From contig NZ_AUPZ01000010.1 in NCBI RefSeq assembly GCF_000445475.1, forward strand, positions 1 to 64,000: DNA of 64,000 nucleotides, in the 5' to 3' direction. Of the stretch, positions 43,628-51,984 are shown one piece after another. Positions within the stretch are counted from its first letter, which is position 1. Each line of letters opens with the position of its first letter. The translations under genes and the position numbers were made by a program. Under the pieces are notes generated by a model. The model was not told where the DNA came from. It made no database searches and was given only the letters and a program-made list of their open reading frames with translations. The stretch is from Sulfurimonas hongkongensis (GTDB lineage: Bacteria; Campylobacterota; Campylobacteria; Campylobacterales; Sulfurimonadaceae).

Positions 43628-45393
43628 GTACCAAGTATAAAATCATCCTTGCACTCTTTGGGGTGCAAGGAGTCACTACTCTCTAAATACTCAATAAAAG
43701 AGTCTATAGTTTTTGGGATGATTAAAATATCATCCTCTTGTTTTACAAATTTTATCTGCCTAAGAGAGTCTTTAAAAATACTAGGTGCTATAAAGAGGCA
43801 TATAGGGTTTATGGATTTTTTAGCAAACTCTTCTAAGTGCCTGCTGATGGGCCAGATCTCCATCATCGTTTGAGTCCTTCCCTCAGACATTGTAACCTCC
43901 ACTAAGACACCTTTACTATCTTCAAAACACTCAATATCGCCTTGATTTCCTTGTCCACCAGCAGTTGATGTTGGAATACCTTCATCATCACAAGGATAGT
44001 TTGGGATGACTTTAACTTTAGCAAACTTATGTTTTATGGCAATAGCAGTTAAAAATTCGAGTCTTGTAGGGTTGGTTAAATATTTTAAAATATTATGTTT
44101 TGAGAGACTATTTTTTTGTAGTATCAGCAACTCACTCTTTAGTGTTTGCCAGTCAAAATCAGCAACCCATTTTTCTAAGTATTTATTGTTTTGCTCTATA
44201 CTGACTTTTTTATTTTCAAATGAGATTAGGTTATCATCAATCTCTGCCATATAGTTGAAGTACTCTTTTTCTGTAGTATAGAGAGTGTATGAGGAGTATT
44301 TTTTTAATATATATGTGATGGTCTCTAACTCGTTTTTATTGATATCAATAAAGCGTCCACCACCTCTTAGAGAGACTAGTCCTGTTAGTCTCATCTTTCT
44401 TATAAACTCATCAGGATACTCATTCATGATGGAGCTTGGCTTAAACTTTTTAAAATCCCCTTGCATGATCTCATCGGTACAAATATCGATAATAACTTCC
44501 CAACTTGGCTGATATTTGTACTCTAATCTAAGCTTAACTATTCTCTCATAAAGCTCTTGAGCGTTATTGTTTTTCCAAAATATTATTAGGGGTAATTCCA
44601 GTTTTGATATACCCGCGGAGTTAAATCTCTCATCGCTGTTTAGTTTGAGTATAGTCTCAAGCAGTAGGATTAGAGGGATATTGTCATTTAAAACTCTTAC
44701 AAAGGGATTTTTTCTTTGGTATTTTGCAAAGGAGTGGATAAAGGCTTGTTTTTCAAACTCTGGATGATTTTCTGAGACTATTATAAAGCCATCAACTATC
44801 TCCACTTCAAAAACACTAGCTAATTTTAAACCTATTTTTGAAAACTCGATTTGTAAGTTTTGTTTAAAATATACAAAACCCAACTCTTTAGTAAAGTCAA
44901 AAACTGTAGCAAATCTTGAAGCCCAACCACTATCAAAATCTGCTTCTTTATGATCTTGTGGATTTGCATCTAGTAGGTGCAAAACTTCTTTATCGCTTAA
45001 GATCTCATTAGCAAACTCTCCTCTATTTGTGCCTTCTTGTTTTGATTTTATAGTTGGGGTGACTTCTCTAGTGGGGCGATAAAGTCCATATCTTACAAGC
45101 TCTCCCATTATTGTCTTTGCAAGTTCATTTGTTAAGACTTCTTTGTCAAACTTTTTTAAAACATATAGTAAGCTTTTAACTCGGCTTGGGTTTCTAACGG
45201 TAGTAGTAAAAAGTAGAGGCTTGTATTGTGGTTTTCTTTTTGCCATCAGGACTCCTTTATTTTGTTCTTTATAAATATCAAGTAAATCCTTGCCTGATAT
45301 GTTGTATTTTAAAGAGATGTCTTTATCGCTCATATCAATACTATCTAAAAGTATGTTTTTTTTATTCTCTTTAGTTAAAGCCGTCTTACTCAT
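43624..45393 (-). CDS. AlwI-family type IIS restriction endonuclease
   Basis: 589 aa, matching the AlwI/BspD6I/MlyI family (recognition GGATC or GAGTC with cut outside). The N-terminus has an HTH-like segment ([21 protein letters not shown]). The C-terminal catalytic part has [43 protein letters not shown] and [21 protein letters not shown], the PD-(D/E)xK-like core of the family. Its ATG overlaps the upstream methyltransferase stop by 8 bp (ATGAGTAA). Both companion genes are adenine methyltransferases, as expected for an asymmetric site. It converges with the chemoreceptor gene with a 4-bp overlap. Confidence 0.85.
   Translation of the reverse strand: MSKTALTKENKKNILLDSIDMSDKDISLKYNISGKDLLDIYKEQNKGVLMAKRKPQYKPLLFTTTVRNPSRVKSLLYVLKKFDKEVLTNELAKTIMGELVRYGLYRPTREVTPTIKSKQEGTNRGEFANEILSDKEVLHLLDANPQDHKEADFDSGWASRFATVFDFTKELGFVYFKQNLQIEFSKIGLKLASVFEVEIVDGFIIVSENHPEFEKQAFIHSFAKYQRKNPFVRVLNDNIPLILLLETILKLNSDERFNSAGISKLELPLIIFWKNNNAQELYERIVKLRLEYKYQPSWEVIIDICTDEIMQGDFKKFKPSSIMNEYPDEFIRKMRLTGLVSLRGGGRFIDINKNELETITYILKKYSSYTLYTTEKEYFNYMAEIDDNLISFENKKVSIEQNNKYLEKWVADFDWQTLKSELLILQKNSLSKHNILKYLTNPTRLEFLTAIAIKHKFAKVKVIPNYPCDDEGIPTSTAGGQGNQGDIECFEDSKGVLVEVTMSEGRTQTMMEIWPISRHLEEFAKKSINPICLFIAPSIFKDSLRQIKFVKQEDDILIIPKTIDSFIEYLESSDSLHPKECKDDFILGT
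43647..43670. terminator. Hairpin at the convergent end of the receptor and the restriction gene
   Basis: CCTTGCAC, an 8-nt loop, GTGCAAGG. It lies inside the last codons of the restriction gene, 20 bp past the chemoreceptor stop. There is no T run after it, so it is a weak candidate terminator. Confidence 0.35.
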
Positions 45394-46291
45394 AGTTCAT
45401 CACTAAGACTTCTTCAATCTTTTTGATGGAGTTATCATGATAACTAATGTAGTTGCTTTTGACTTTTTTAACAAAGTATTTGCTCATCCACTCAACAAAA
45501 ATGGTGTTTACTCTTCCTTTGTAGTGCGTGATATTTGAGATGGCAAACTTGATGTTTTTTTTATCCAAATCATCTAAAAGCTCAAGAAGCTCCATCTCTT
45601 TCTCTTCACTCCAGATTTTATTGTATTCACTAAAAGTGATTAGGTATGGAGGGTCTAAATATATGAAGTCTTTATCTTTAAAAGTGTGCTTTTGTACAAA
45701 TATTTTAAAGTCTAGATTGTGAAACTCAATATTTTTGTCTTTTGAAAAATCGGAGTAATTTTTTAGAGCCAAAAGAACATTTTTGTTAAAGTCCACATTT
45801 CCTACAGGTACATTAAAATCGCCCTTTGAGTTAAATCTTATCATTCTGTTAAATCCATAAATCAACAACAAATACAGAAGCAAATCACTCTTTTTTTTTA
45901 GTTTGTTAAAATCATTTTTTAGTTTCGCATATCCCTCTTTGTTAAAGTGTGCATAGTATGTTTTTTTGTGCTTTTGTTTAAGCTCCTGTGGAACAATATC
46001 TTCTAAAAAAGATCTTGAGAGATTGTACTTTTTAATGTAGCTCAAAAGCTCTTCTATAAACCCATCTCTGATGGAATTTTTTTGTAAAAATAGATGAAGT
46101 TTATATACATTAGTATCTATATCATTTAAAATGTAGTTCTTAGCTTTAGTGTTTAGAAAAACTGTTCCGCCACCAACAAATGGCTCCACAAAAGTCTCTA
46201 TATCTTTAGGAAAGTACTCTTTTATCTCTTTTATGAGTCTATATTTGTCTCCAACATAAAACATCGGAGAGCGTATGATATCAAGAGTCAT
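45386..46291 (-). CDS. Adenine-specific DNA methyltransferase (Dam family) 1
   Basis: 301 aa, D12-class N6-adenine methyltransferase. RSPMFYVGDKYRLIKEIKEYFP at the start is the Dam-type motif X, FVEPFVGGGTVFLN is the SAM-binding motif I, and YLDPPYLITFSEY is the catalytic DPPY motif IV. Together with the second methyltransferase it would protect the two different strands of a non-palindromic site. It overlaps the following restriction gene by 8 bp and the preceding methyltransferase by ATGA. Confidence 0.92.
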   Translation of the reverse strand: MTLDIIRSPMFYVGDKYRLIKEIKEYFPKDIETFVEPFVGGGTVFLNTKAKNYILNDIDTNVYKLHLFLQKNSIRDGFIEELLSYIKKYNLSRSFLEDIVPQELKQKHKKTYYAHFNKEGYAKLKNDFNKLKKKSDLLLYLLLIYGFNRMIRFNSKGDFNVPVGNVDFNKNVLLALKNYSDFSKDKNIEFHNLDFKIFVQKHTFKDKDFIYLDPPYLITFSEYNKIWSEEKEMELLELLDDLDKKNIKFAISNITHYKGRVNTIFVEWMSKYFVKKVKSNYISYHDNSIKKIEEVLVMNYE

Positions 46292-47397
46292 CTCTTGGCC
46301 TTAGTTACAAACAAGAACTCTCTATGGTTACTAAAGTCCGTTTTTCCAGTGTTAAATTGTTGATGCTCTTTTTCAAAGACTTTAGTCTCTCCAATGGAGT
46401 TTAAAACCTCTTGTATCTCTTCTAGCGTGATTTTATTTTTAGAGGAGTTGCTTTTAGAGGTATAGGTGTTGTTGTAAGATACTACAAAGTACTTTGCATC
46501 TATATCACTAACTAGTTCATATAGTTTTTGTTTGGCTTGAACTTTACAATACTCACTCATATTTTCAGGCTCTGGTTTTAAGGCAACGCCGTGAAGTTTT
46601 GGTTTATCCCACTTAGTTAAGGTCTCTAAAACATGGTAAAAACGACTATATTGTCTAGAGTTGTATGGTGGATCGATATAGACTATGTCAGTTGTTATTC
46701 TCTTTGCCAGCTTATTTGCATCCTCTTTAAAGATTTGTACCTCTGCTTTTACATCTAAAGGTTCTATGAGCTTTATAAGAAACTTATCTTCAATGGAACT
46801 CTTTTTAAAGTAAGCATCGTAGTGACCTACTGTATTTGCAATTCTATCTAAGGAGTAGATCAAAGAAGCGAGCAAGATGGCGTACTCTTTTGGAGTTAAG
46901 TTTTTTTTGTTTTTTTGGATATCTGCTCTAATAAATCCAATGATTTTTGATGAGTTATGGCTAAAATATTTACCCCCAAAATTATCTGAGAAGTAGTTGT
47001 CCTCTAAGTCATCAGGGTTTAGGTTGTTGTACCCGTTTATGATATTGTCTAGTCTGTCTGCATCATACTCTTTATTGTCAAAAAAAGCACTATAAATGAT
47101 GTTGTTTGAGTGTAAGAAGTCGTTTATGATAACATTTTTATAGTGTTTTATCGCTACAGATGAGACGATTGCAGTTCCTGCAAAGATATCTGTGAAAGTC
47201 TTACTATTAGGGCACTCTTTTTGCACAATGGTGAAGATCCAATCTAAGAGTTTTTGTTTATTTCCTATATATCTTCTGTTTTGTATCTGATGGTGAGTAG
47301 TTTTTGATAAAGGTTCAGCACTCTTTAGGAGCGGTTTTTTTCTAGGTTTTTCAACTAGTGGTGTATTTTTTATTTTAGCCATAGTTATAATATACAT
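46288..47397 (-). CDS. Adenine-specific DNA methyltransferase (D12 class) 2
   Basis: 369 aa. The first 35 residues are a basic leader (PLVEKPRKKPLLKSAEPLSK). The Dam-like core follows: NRRYIGNKQKLLDWI, FTDIFAGTAIVSSVA (SAM motif), YIDPPYNSRQYSRFYHVLE (catalytic). It is not close to methyltransferase 1, which fits modification of the opposite strand sequence (for example GGATC and GATCC). First gene of the R-M operon. The ATG at 47397 has AAGGA only 2 bp before it, and a second Met follows at codon 6, so the exact start is uncertain. Confidence 0.9.
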   Translation of the reverse strand: MYIITMAKIKNTPLVEKPRKKPLLKSAEPLSKTTHHQIQNRRYIGNKQKLLDWIFTIVQKECPNSKTFTDIFAGTAIVSSVAIKHYKNVIINDFLHSNNIIYSAFFDNKEYDADRLDNIINGYNNLNPDDLEDNYFSDNFGGKYFSHNSSKIIGFIRADIQKNKKNLTPKEYAILLASLIYSLDRIANTVGHYDAYFKKSSIEDKFLIKLIEPLDVKAEVQIFKEDANKLAKRITTDIVYIDPPYNSRQYSRFYHVLETLTKWDKPKLHGVALKPEPENMSEYCKVQAKQKLYELVSDIDAKYFVVSYNNTYTSKSNSSKNKITLEEIQEVLNSIGETKVFEKEHQQFNTGKTDFSNHREFLFVTKAKR

Positions 47398-47582
47398 TTC
47401 CTTGATTTGTTATCAAAATAAAAGATTTTTTATAGAGCTTGGGATTATATCAACTATGTTGCCAAAAGCAGATTAAAAAGAAAAAAATCACTTTTGAACT
47501 TTATAAGTAATCAAATTTTACACTATAAGAAATGCAAGACTAAGCTCTTGTGATATTTCATACCTTGCCCAAGAAGTTTTGA

Positions 47583-47588
47583 TATAAT
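47583..47588 (+). promoter_or_regulatory. -10 box 5 nt before the lapG ATG
   Basis: TATAAT preceded by TTTTGA, followed by CATCT and ATG at 47594, with no Shine-Dalgarno. The rest of 47398-47582 is AT-rich with nothing else I can name. Confidence 0.5.
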
Positions 47589-47593
47589 CATCT

Positions 47594-48232
47594 ATGAGCA
47601 AGTTTAAAATCTTTTTTTTTATATCACTACTATTCGTTCATTTCTCATTACTTTGGGCTGAGCCATATGTAGATGCCACGCTTTTAGAGAAGATCACTAA
47701 AAAGTACAATTTTTTTGCAAAGAAAAGATTTCTCTATCTTCAAAAAAGTCTTGATGCCGTAAAAAATAAAAGCGATATAAAAAAGTTAGAAAAAGTAAAC
47801 TCATTTTTCAATAAAGTAAAGTACTCTCCGGATATGAAAATATATGGTAAGCCAGACTATTGGGCTACTCCGTGGGAATTTTTAGGACGAGATAGAGGAG
47901 ATTGTGAAGACTATGTTATTTCTAAATATTTCGCTCTTTTGTATCTTAAAGTAGACGCTAAAAAACTTTTTTTTACCTATGTTCGTTCAAGCAAATTTAA
48001 AGAGGCTCATATGGTTTTGACTTATTTTGAGACACCTCGGAGTGAACCACTTGTCTTGGATAACAACAATTTTAAAGTTCTAAAAGCTTCACAAAGAAAA
48101 GACTTAACACCGATCTACCACTTCAATGGAGAGAGTCTATATAGAGTAGAAACAGGTAAAGAAATTAAAAACCAAAAATCCCACAAAAAATTTGACGAAC
48201 TAAAACTAAAGATGAAAAGGAAAAAAATATGA
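47594..48232 (+). CDS. lapG: LapG-like periplasmic cysteine protease (BTLCP)
   Basis: 212 aa with a signal peptide (FKIFFFISLLFVHFSLLWA). The bacterial transglutaminase-like cysteine protease domain has catalytic Cys104 in GRDRGDCEDYV, His139 in KEAHMVL and Asp156 in PLVLDNN. LapG clips the N-terminus of large RTX adhesins (at a TAAG or PAAG site in other bacteria), releasing cells from biofilm when cyclic di-GMP falls. ATGA overlap with the lapD-like gene makes the pair an operon. No adhesin with a retention module is in the window. Confidence 0.88.
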   Translation: MSKFKIFFFISLLFVHFSLLWAEPYVDATLLEKITKKYNFFAKKRFLYLQKSLDAVKNKSDIKKLEKVNSFFNKVKYSPDMKIYGKPDYWATPWEFLGRDRGDCEDYVISKYFALLYLKVDAKKLFFTYVRSSKFKEAHMVLTYFETPRSEPLVLDNNNFKVLKASQRKDLTPIYHFNGESLYRVETGKEIKNQKSHKKFDELKLKMKRKKI

Positions 48233-50154
48233 CACTATTTAAACAGATAGCATTTATGCTATCAATATTTTTGCTTATATTTCTAGCAACAGTTTTAACT
48301 CTAAACTTTAAAAGTGCAAACAATTCAGTTCAAGAGAGACTATATGAAGATGCTAAGAATAGTGCAACTTCACTCAGCCTTTCATTAGGGAGCGCAAATG
48401 GCGACATCTCTATAATGACAACTATGATAAATGCTAACTTTGATAGTGGAAACTACCGTCGCATAGTACTTAAGGATGTTGATGAAGCTCTTATATATGA
48501 TAGAGAGCTTCAAAGAGATACCATTGATGTGCCATCTTGGTTTTTAGAGCTTGTAAATATCGAAGCACCAGTTGCATCAGCAAATGTTTCGTCTGGATGG
48601 AATCAAGTTGGAATCTTGAGTGTTCAAAGTGATGACTCATACGCATACAAACAACTATATACAATCTTGATAGATTTACTTATCTCTTCTAGTATCATTT
48701 TTATCATTGGACTTATTGTGCTAAACCTTCTGTTAGTCGCGATTCTAAAGCCTTTAAAAGGTGTACAGAAACAAGCTGAAGCTATTATTAGAAATGAGTT
48801 TATTATTCAACAAAGCATACCATCAACAGTAGAGTTTAAAGATGTGGTTTTGGGCATGAATAACATGGTCTCAAAAGTAAAAGCCATGCTTGCTAAAGCT
48901 AGTCAAGAGCTAAAATATCAAAAAGAGCTAGAGTATATAGATAAGGTTACAGGTCTTAAAAACAGAAAATATCTCATAGATAAACTTCCAGAGTATCTCA
49001 AGGTTGATGCAGCTTCAAAAGGTGGCATAAATATGATGATATCTATAAGTGGAATGATAGAAGCAAATGAACAAATAGGGCACAAAGAGGTAGATAAACT
49101 ACTCTTATCAATGGCAAACATATTCGATGCACATGCTACTAACTATGAAAATTCCATTGTTTCTAGAATGAATGGTACGGAGTTTTCTATCTTACTTCCT
49201 GATTGTTTAGAAAAAGATGGGTTAATACTAGCAAAAAATATCTACAACTCATGCCAAAAAATAACAAAAGGATTTGAGCTAGATGCAAGCCTTACTTATA
49301 TCTCTTTAGGTTTGTATGAGTATAACTACAAAGATAGTATAGGAGAACTTCTCTCACAATCTGACAACGCTTTAACACAAGCAAAGTTTAGTGATATCAA
49401 AATCTATCTAGCAAAAGCACAAACTACAGTTGATGTTATGGGCAAAGATGCGTGGAGGGAACTTATAAAAGATGCTGTTAAAGACAAGCATATTAGCTTT
49501 GCCCCATATAAAGTAGTAGATGCTAAGAGAAAAAAAATAGTACACAATATCTTAAGCATAAATCTAAAAATAGATAAAGAGACAATATACTATTATGGTC
49601 AGTTTATGGCCCCCGCGAACCAAGCGGGGCTAAGTTCTAAAATATATGATAATGTACTTGATATGATGTTTAAAACTCCAGATATCTCTCTTAAAAACTT
49701 GGTATGTTCACTTAGGCTTCCGTATGATTACCTCGTAGAAGAGGGCACTTTTGATAAAATGCATAAACTCTTTTTTACACATGCCAAGGCTCTTCCTTTT
49801 AGGCTTATAGTTGAGGTGCCAGATAAGTTTATGCATCAAAACTCTATTATAGTTAAAAACTATAAAGCCTTGTTTGATAAATATAACATCGATATGGGGG
49901 TTTTTGAGTTTATTGGGGAGAGTGTAGATTATCAATATTTACAAGAGTTTAGACCTGTCTATATTAAGGCACAGGGCGATTTCTTTTTAACTCAAAGTAA
50001 TCAAGCCCTAGTCGCGCTTAGGCTTATAACCGATACTATGGGTATCTCTTTAATCGCATCTGGGGTTATGCAAATGGATATGTTAAAAAGACTCCTTGAC
50101 AAAGATATAAATATTGTTCAAGGAAAGGTGTCTGAAATGATAAAGCTATTATAA
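48229..50154 (+). CDS. lapD: LapD-like cyclic di-GMP receptor with degenerate GGDEF and EAL domains
   Basis: 641 aa: a first membrane helix (about 6-26), a periplasmic LapD/MoxY domain (27-145) with GWNQVGILSVQS, the conserved LapG-docking Trp region, a second helix (about 148-174), HAMP, GGDEF and EAL. The GGDEF signature is NGTEF and the EAL glutamate motif is not present, so both are catalytically dead and the EAL domain probably serves as the cyclic di-GMP receptor. It holds LapG inactive at high cyclic di-GMP. It is coupled to lapG by ATGA. Confidence 0.88.
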   Translation: MTLFKQIAFMLSIFLLIFLATVLTLNFKSANNSVQERLYEDAKNSATSLSLSLGSANGDISIMTTMINANFDSGNYRRIVLKDVDEALIYDRELQRDTIDVPSWFLELVNIEAPVASANVSSGWNQVGILSVQSDDSYAYKQLYTILIDLLISSSIIFIIGLIVLNLLLVAILKPLKGVQKQAEAIIRNEFIIQQSIPSTVEFKDVVLGMNNMVSKVKAMLAKASQELKYQKELEYIDKVTGLKNRKYLIDKLPEYLKVDAASKGGINMMISISGMIEANEQIGHKEVDKLLLSMANIFDAHATNYENSIVSRMNGTEFSILLPDCLEKDGLILAKNIYNSCQKITKGFELDASLTYISLGLYEYNYKDSIGELLSQSDNALTQAKFSDIKIYLAKAQTTVDVMGKDAWRELIKDAVKDKHISFAPYKVVDAKRKKIVHNILSINLKIDKETIYYYGQFMAPANQAGLSSKIYDNVLDMMFKTPDISLKNLVCSLRLPYDYLVEEGTFDKMHKLFFTHAKALPFRLIVEVPDKFMHQNSIIVKNYKALFDKYNIDMGVFEFIGESVDYQYLQEFRPVYIKAQGDFFLTQSNQALVALRLITDTMGISLIASGVMQMDMLKRLLDKDINIVQGKVSEMIKLL

Positions 50155-50238
50155 AAAAATATTATTCTTTTATGTCTTTGTAATGTTACCGAGTGTACTA
50201 TAGCTTAGATAACAAAAAACTCAAATAGGTAGGTGCCA

Positions 50239-51360
50239 ATGTTTTTTAAAGATACAAAAAAGTTAGAAGCAGACTTAAGAGCTAAAGATCTAGAGATAAA
50301 GAGTTTAAAAGAAGCATTGCAAAAGGCTGATGATAGAGTAATAGAATTACAAAAAGGCATAAGTAAAGATAGTGAGAGTGAAGTTATGAATGACCTTATA
50401 AAAGCACTAACTACGGGCCTAACAAACTCATGCGAACACGATTTAAAAGAGTTACAGTCAAACTTGGCTGATAATCTATCAAGCTTACAAGAGATAGAGC
50501 ATGAGAGCTGTAGCAATGAAGAAGATATGAGTGAGTGTTCTACTGATGTAGTTGAGATGACAGGTACGATGAACTCACTTTTAGAGCATATTGCAAGTAC
50601 GTTTGATCAAGTAAGTACGCTCAACTCAAATGTAGAGAACATTTCAGAAGTTATCACTCTCATAAAAGACATCTCAGACCAAACAAATCTACTAGCTCTA
50701 AATGCTGCCATTGAAGCAGCACGTGCAGGCGAGCATGGTCGTGGTTTTGCAGTTGTTGCTGATGAAGTTAGAAAACTAGCAGAGAGAACTCAAAAGGCTA
50801 CAAGCGAAGTTGAGATAACAGTCCAAAGCCTAAAACAAAATACTCAAGAAGTTCATGAACACTCTAAGTCTATGGAAGAGTTGAGTCAAAGTGCGAACAA
50901 CCAGATGATAGTATTTCACCAAAAAACGGACGATTTAACCATAGCATCAAGAAAGATAGAAGAAGAGACTATAAATATCACGTATGAAATCTTTGTAGTT
51001 TTAACTAAACTAGACCATCTGCTCTTTAAAGCAAATGGTTATAAAACAATCTTTGATGGAAAAACAAGTGCTGAATTTGTTAGTGACAAAGAGTGCAGAC
51101 TTGGCAAATGGTATCTAGAGGGTATTGGAAAAGAGAAGTTTGGAAAAGCAGAGAGTTACGCTAAACTAGCTGAACCTCACAAAGATGTACATGATAACAT
51201 ACACAAAGCTATAGAGTGTGTGAAAAACGGCACCTGCACACAAGAAGCGGAGAATGTTAAAACATACTTCCAAAATGCCCAAGAAGCATCTAAATTAGTT
51301 ATGAAAATCTTAGATGATTTGCTTGTGGAAGAAAAAACTTATAGAGTAGGCAAGAACTAG
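50239..51360 (+). CDS. Soluble chemoreceptor with C-terminal CZB domain
   Basis: 373 aa with no membrane helix. The N-terminal coiled coil ([20 protein letters not shown]) is followed by the signalling hairpin (tip [20 protein letters not shown] at about 150-169) and a CZB domain: [35 protein letters not shown] (zinc ligands His, Cys, His, His). It is a cytoplasmic zinc- or oxidant-responsive receptor, similar to Helicobacter TlpD. I chose the ATG at 50239 over the GTG at 50233 because AGGTAGGTG lies at the right distance from it. Confidence 0.92.
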   Translation: MFFKDTKKLEADLRAKDLEIKSLKEALQKADDRVIELQKGISKDSESEVMNDLIKALTTGLTNSCEHDLKELQSNLADNLSSLQEIEHESCSNEEDMSECSTDVVEMTGTMNSLLEHIASTFDQVSTLNSNVENISEVITLIKDISDQTNLLALNAAIEAARAGEHGRGFAVVADEVRKLAERTQKATSEVEITVQSLKQNTQEVHEHSKSMEELSQSANNQMIVFHQKTDDLTIASRKIEEETINITYEIFVVLTKLDHLLFKANGYKTIFDGKTSAEFVSDKECRLGKWYLEGIGKEKFGKAESYAKLAEPHKDVHDNIHKAIECVKNGTCTQEAENVKTYFQNAQEASKLVMKILDDLLVEEKTYRVGKN

Positions 51361-51800
51361 ACTCTTCGTGAGTTTAGTCCTTTTGTTATAGCTTCGTTTA
51401 TCTCTTTTTTATACTCAGGATTGAGTCTACGAAGATTCTTATCAAAGTTTATAATTATATCTTTGCTTGAGTTTGGATGTCTGCATATTGTAAATAAAAA
51501 ATCCATATAAACATCGAAATCTGGATGTGGCCTAGCCCCTAGCTTTGGATGAATGTTCCCATGATGCTTTATGACCAGTGCTAGGGCCTGTTCTAACTCT
51601 TTAGTTGTTGACTTTTTATTTTTGACTATTGATCTTAGATATGCTAAGTCAGTTTTTTGAGCTTGCCTTTGTGGTGTAGCTGAGTTTCTAATATTTGCTT
51701 GCTTTTTCTTTTTATCAGATGGCAAGAATAGTAGAAAGATTAAGATTGCTAAGATGGCGACTAAGCCAAGGATAGATTGTAGAAGTGGTGTTATCTCCAT
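51357..51800 (-). CDS. Small membrane-anchored protein, conserved-looking, unknown
   Basis: 147 aa: one N-terminal membrane helix (about 8-26, [20 protein letters not shown]), a basic linker ([12 protein letters not shown]) and a soluble helical domain with [27 protein letters not shown] and a His/Pro-rich middle ([20 protein letters not shown]). AAGGT lies 7 bp before the ATG. I do not recognise the family. It converges with the CZB receptor by 4 bp and is divergent from the helicase gene. Confidence 0.7.
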   Translation of the reverse strand: MEITPLLQSILGLVAILAILIFLLFLPSDKKKKQANIRNSATPQRQAQKTDLAYLRSIVKNKKSTTKELEQALALVIKHHGNIHPKLGARPHPDFDVYMDFLFTICRHPNSSKDIIINFDKNLRRLNPEYKKEINEAITKGLNSRRV

Positions 51801-51984
51801 AAATTATGACCTTGATATTTTTATAAATGTATTATATCGGCTTTTTACTACATAATACTTTGCTTAACAATCAATCTTGGCTAAACTCGTAAAAAGTAAC
51901 TTATCTTATACCAAAAACAAATGAGAGGAGGCTTCAAGATAACGTAACTCTTTTGTGTTTACTCATTTAAAGCTACAATCACAC

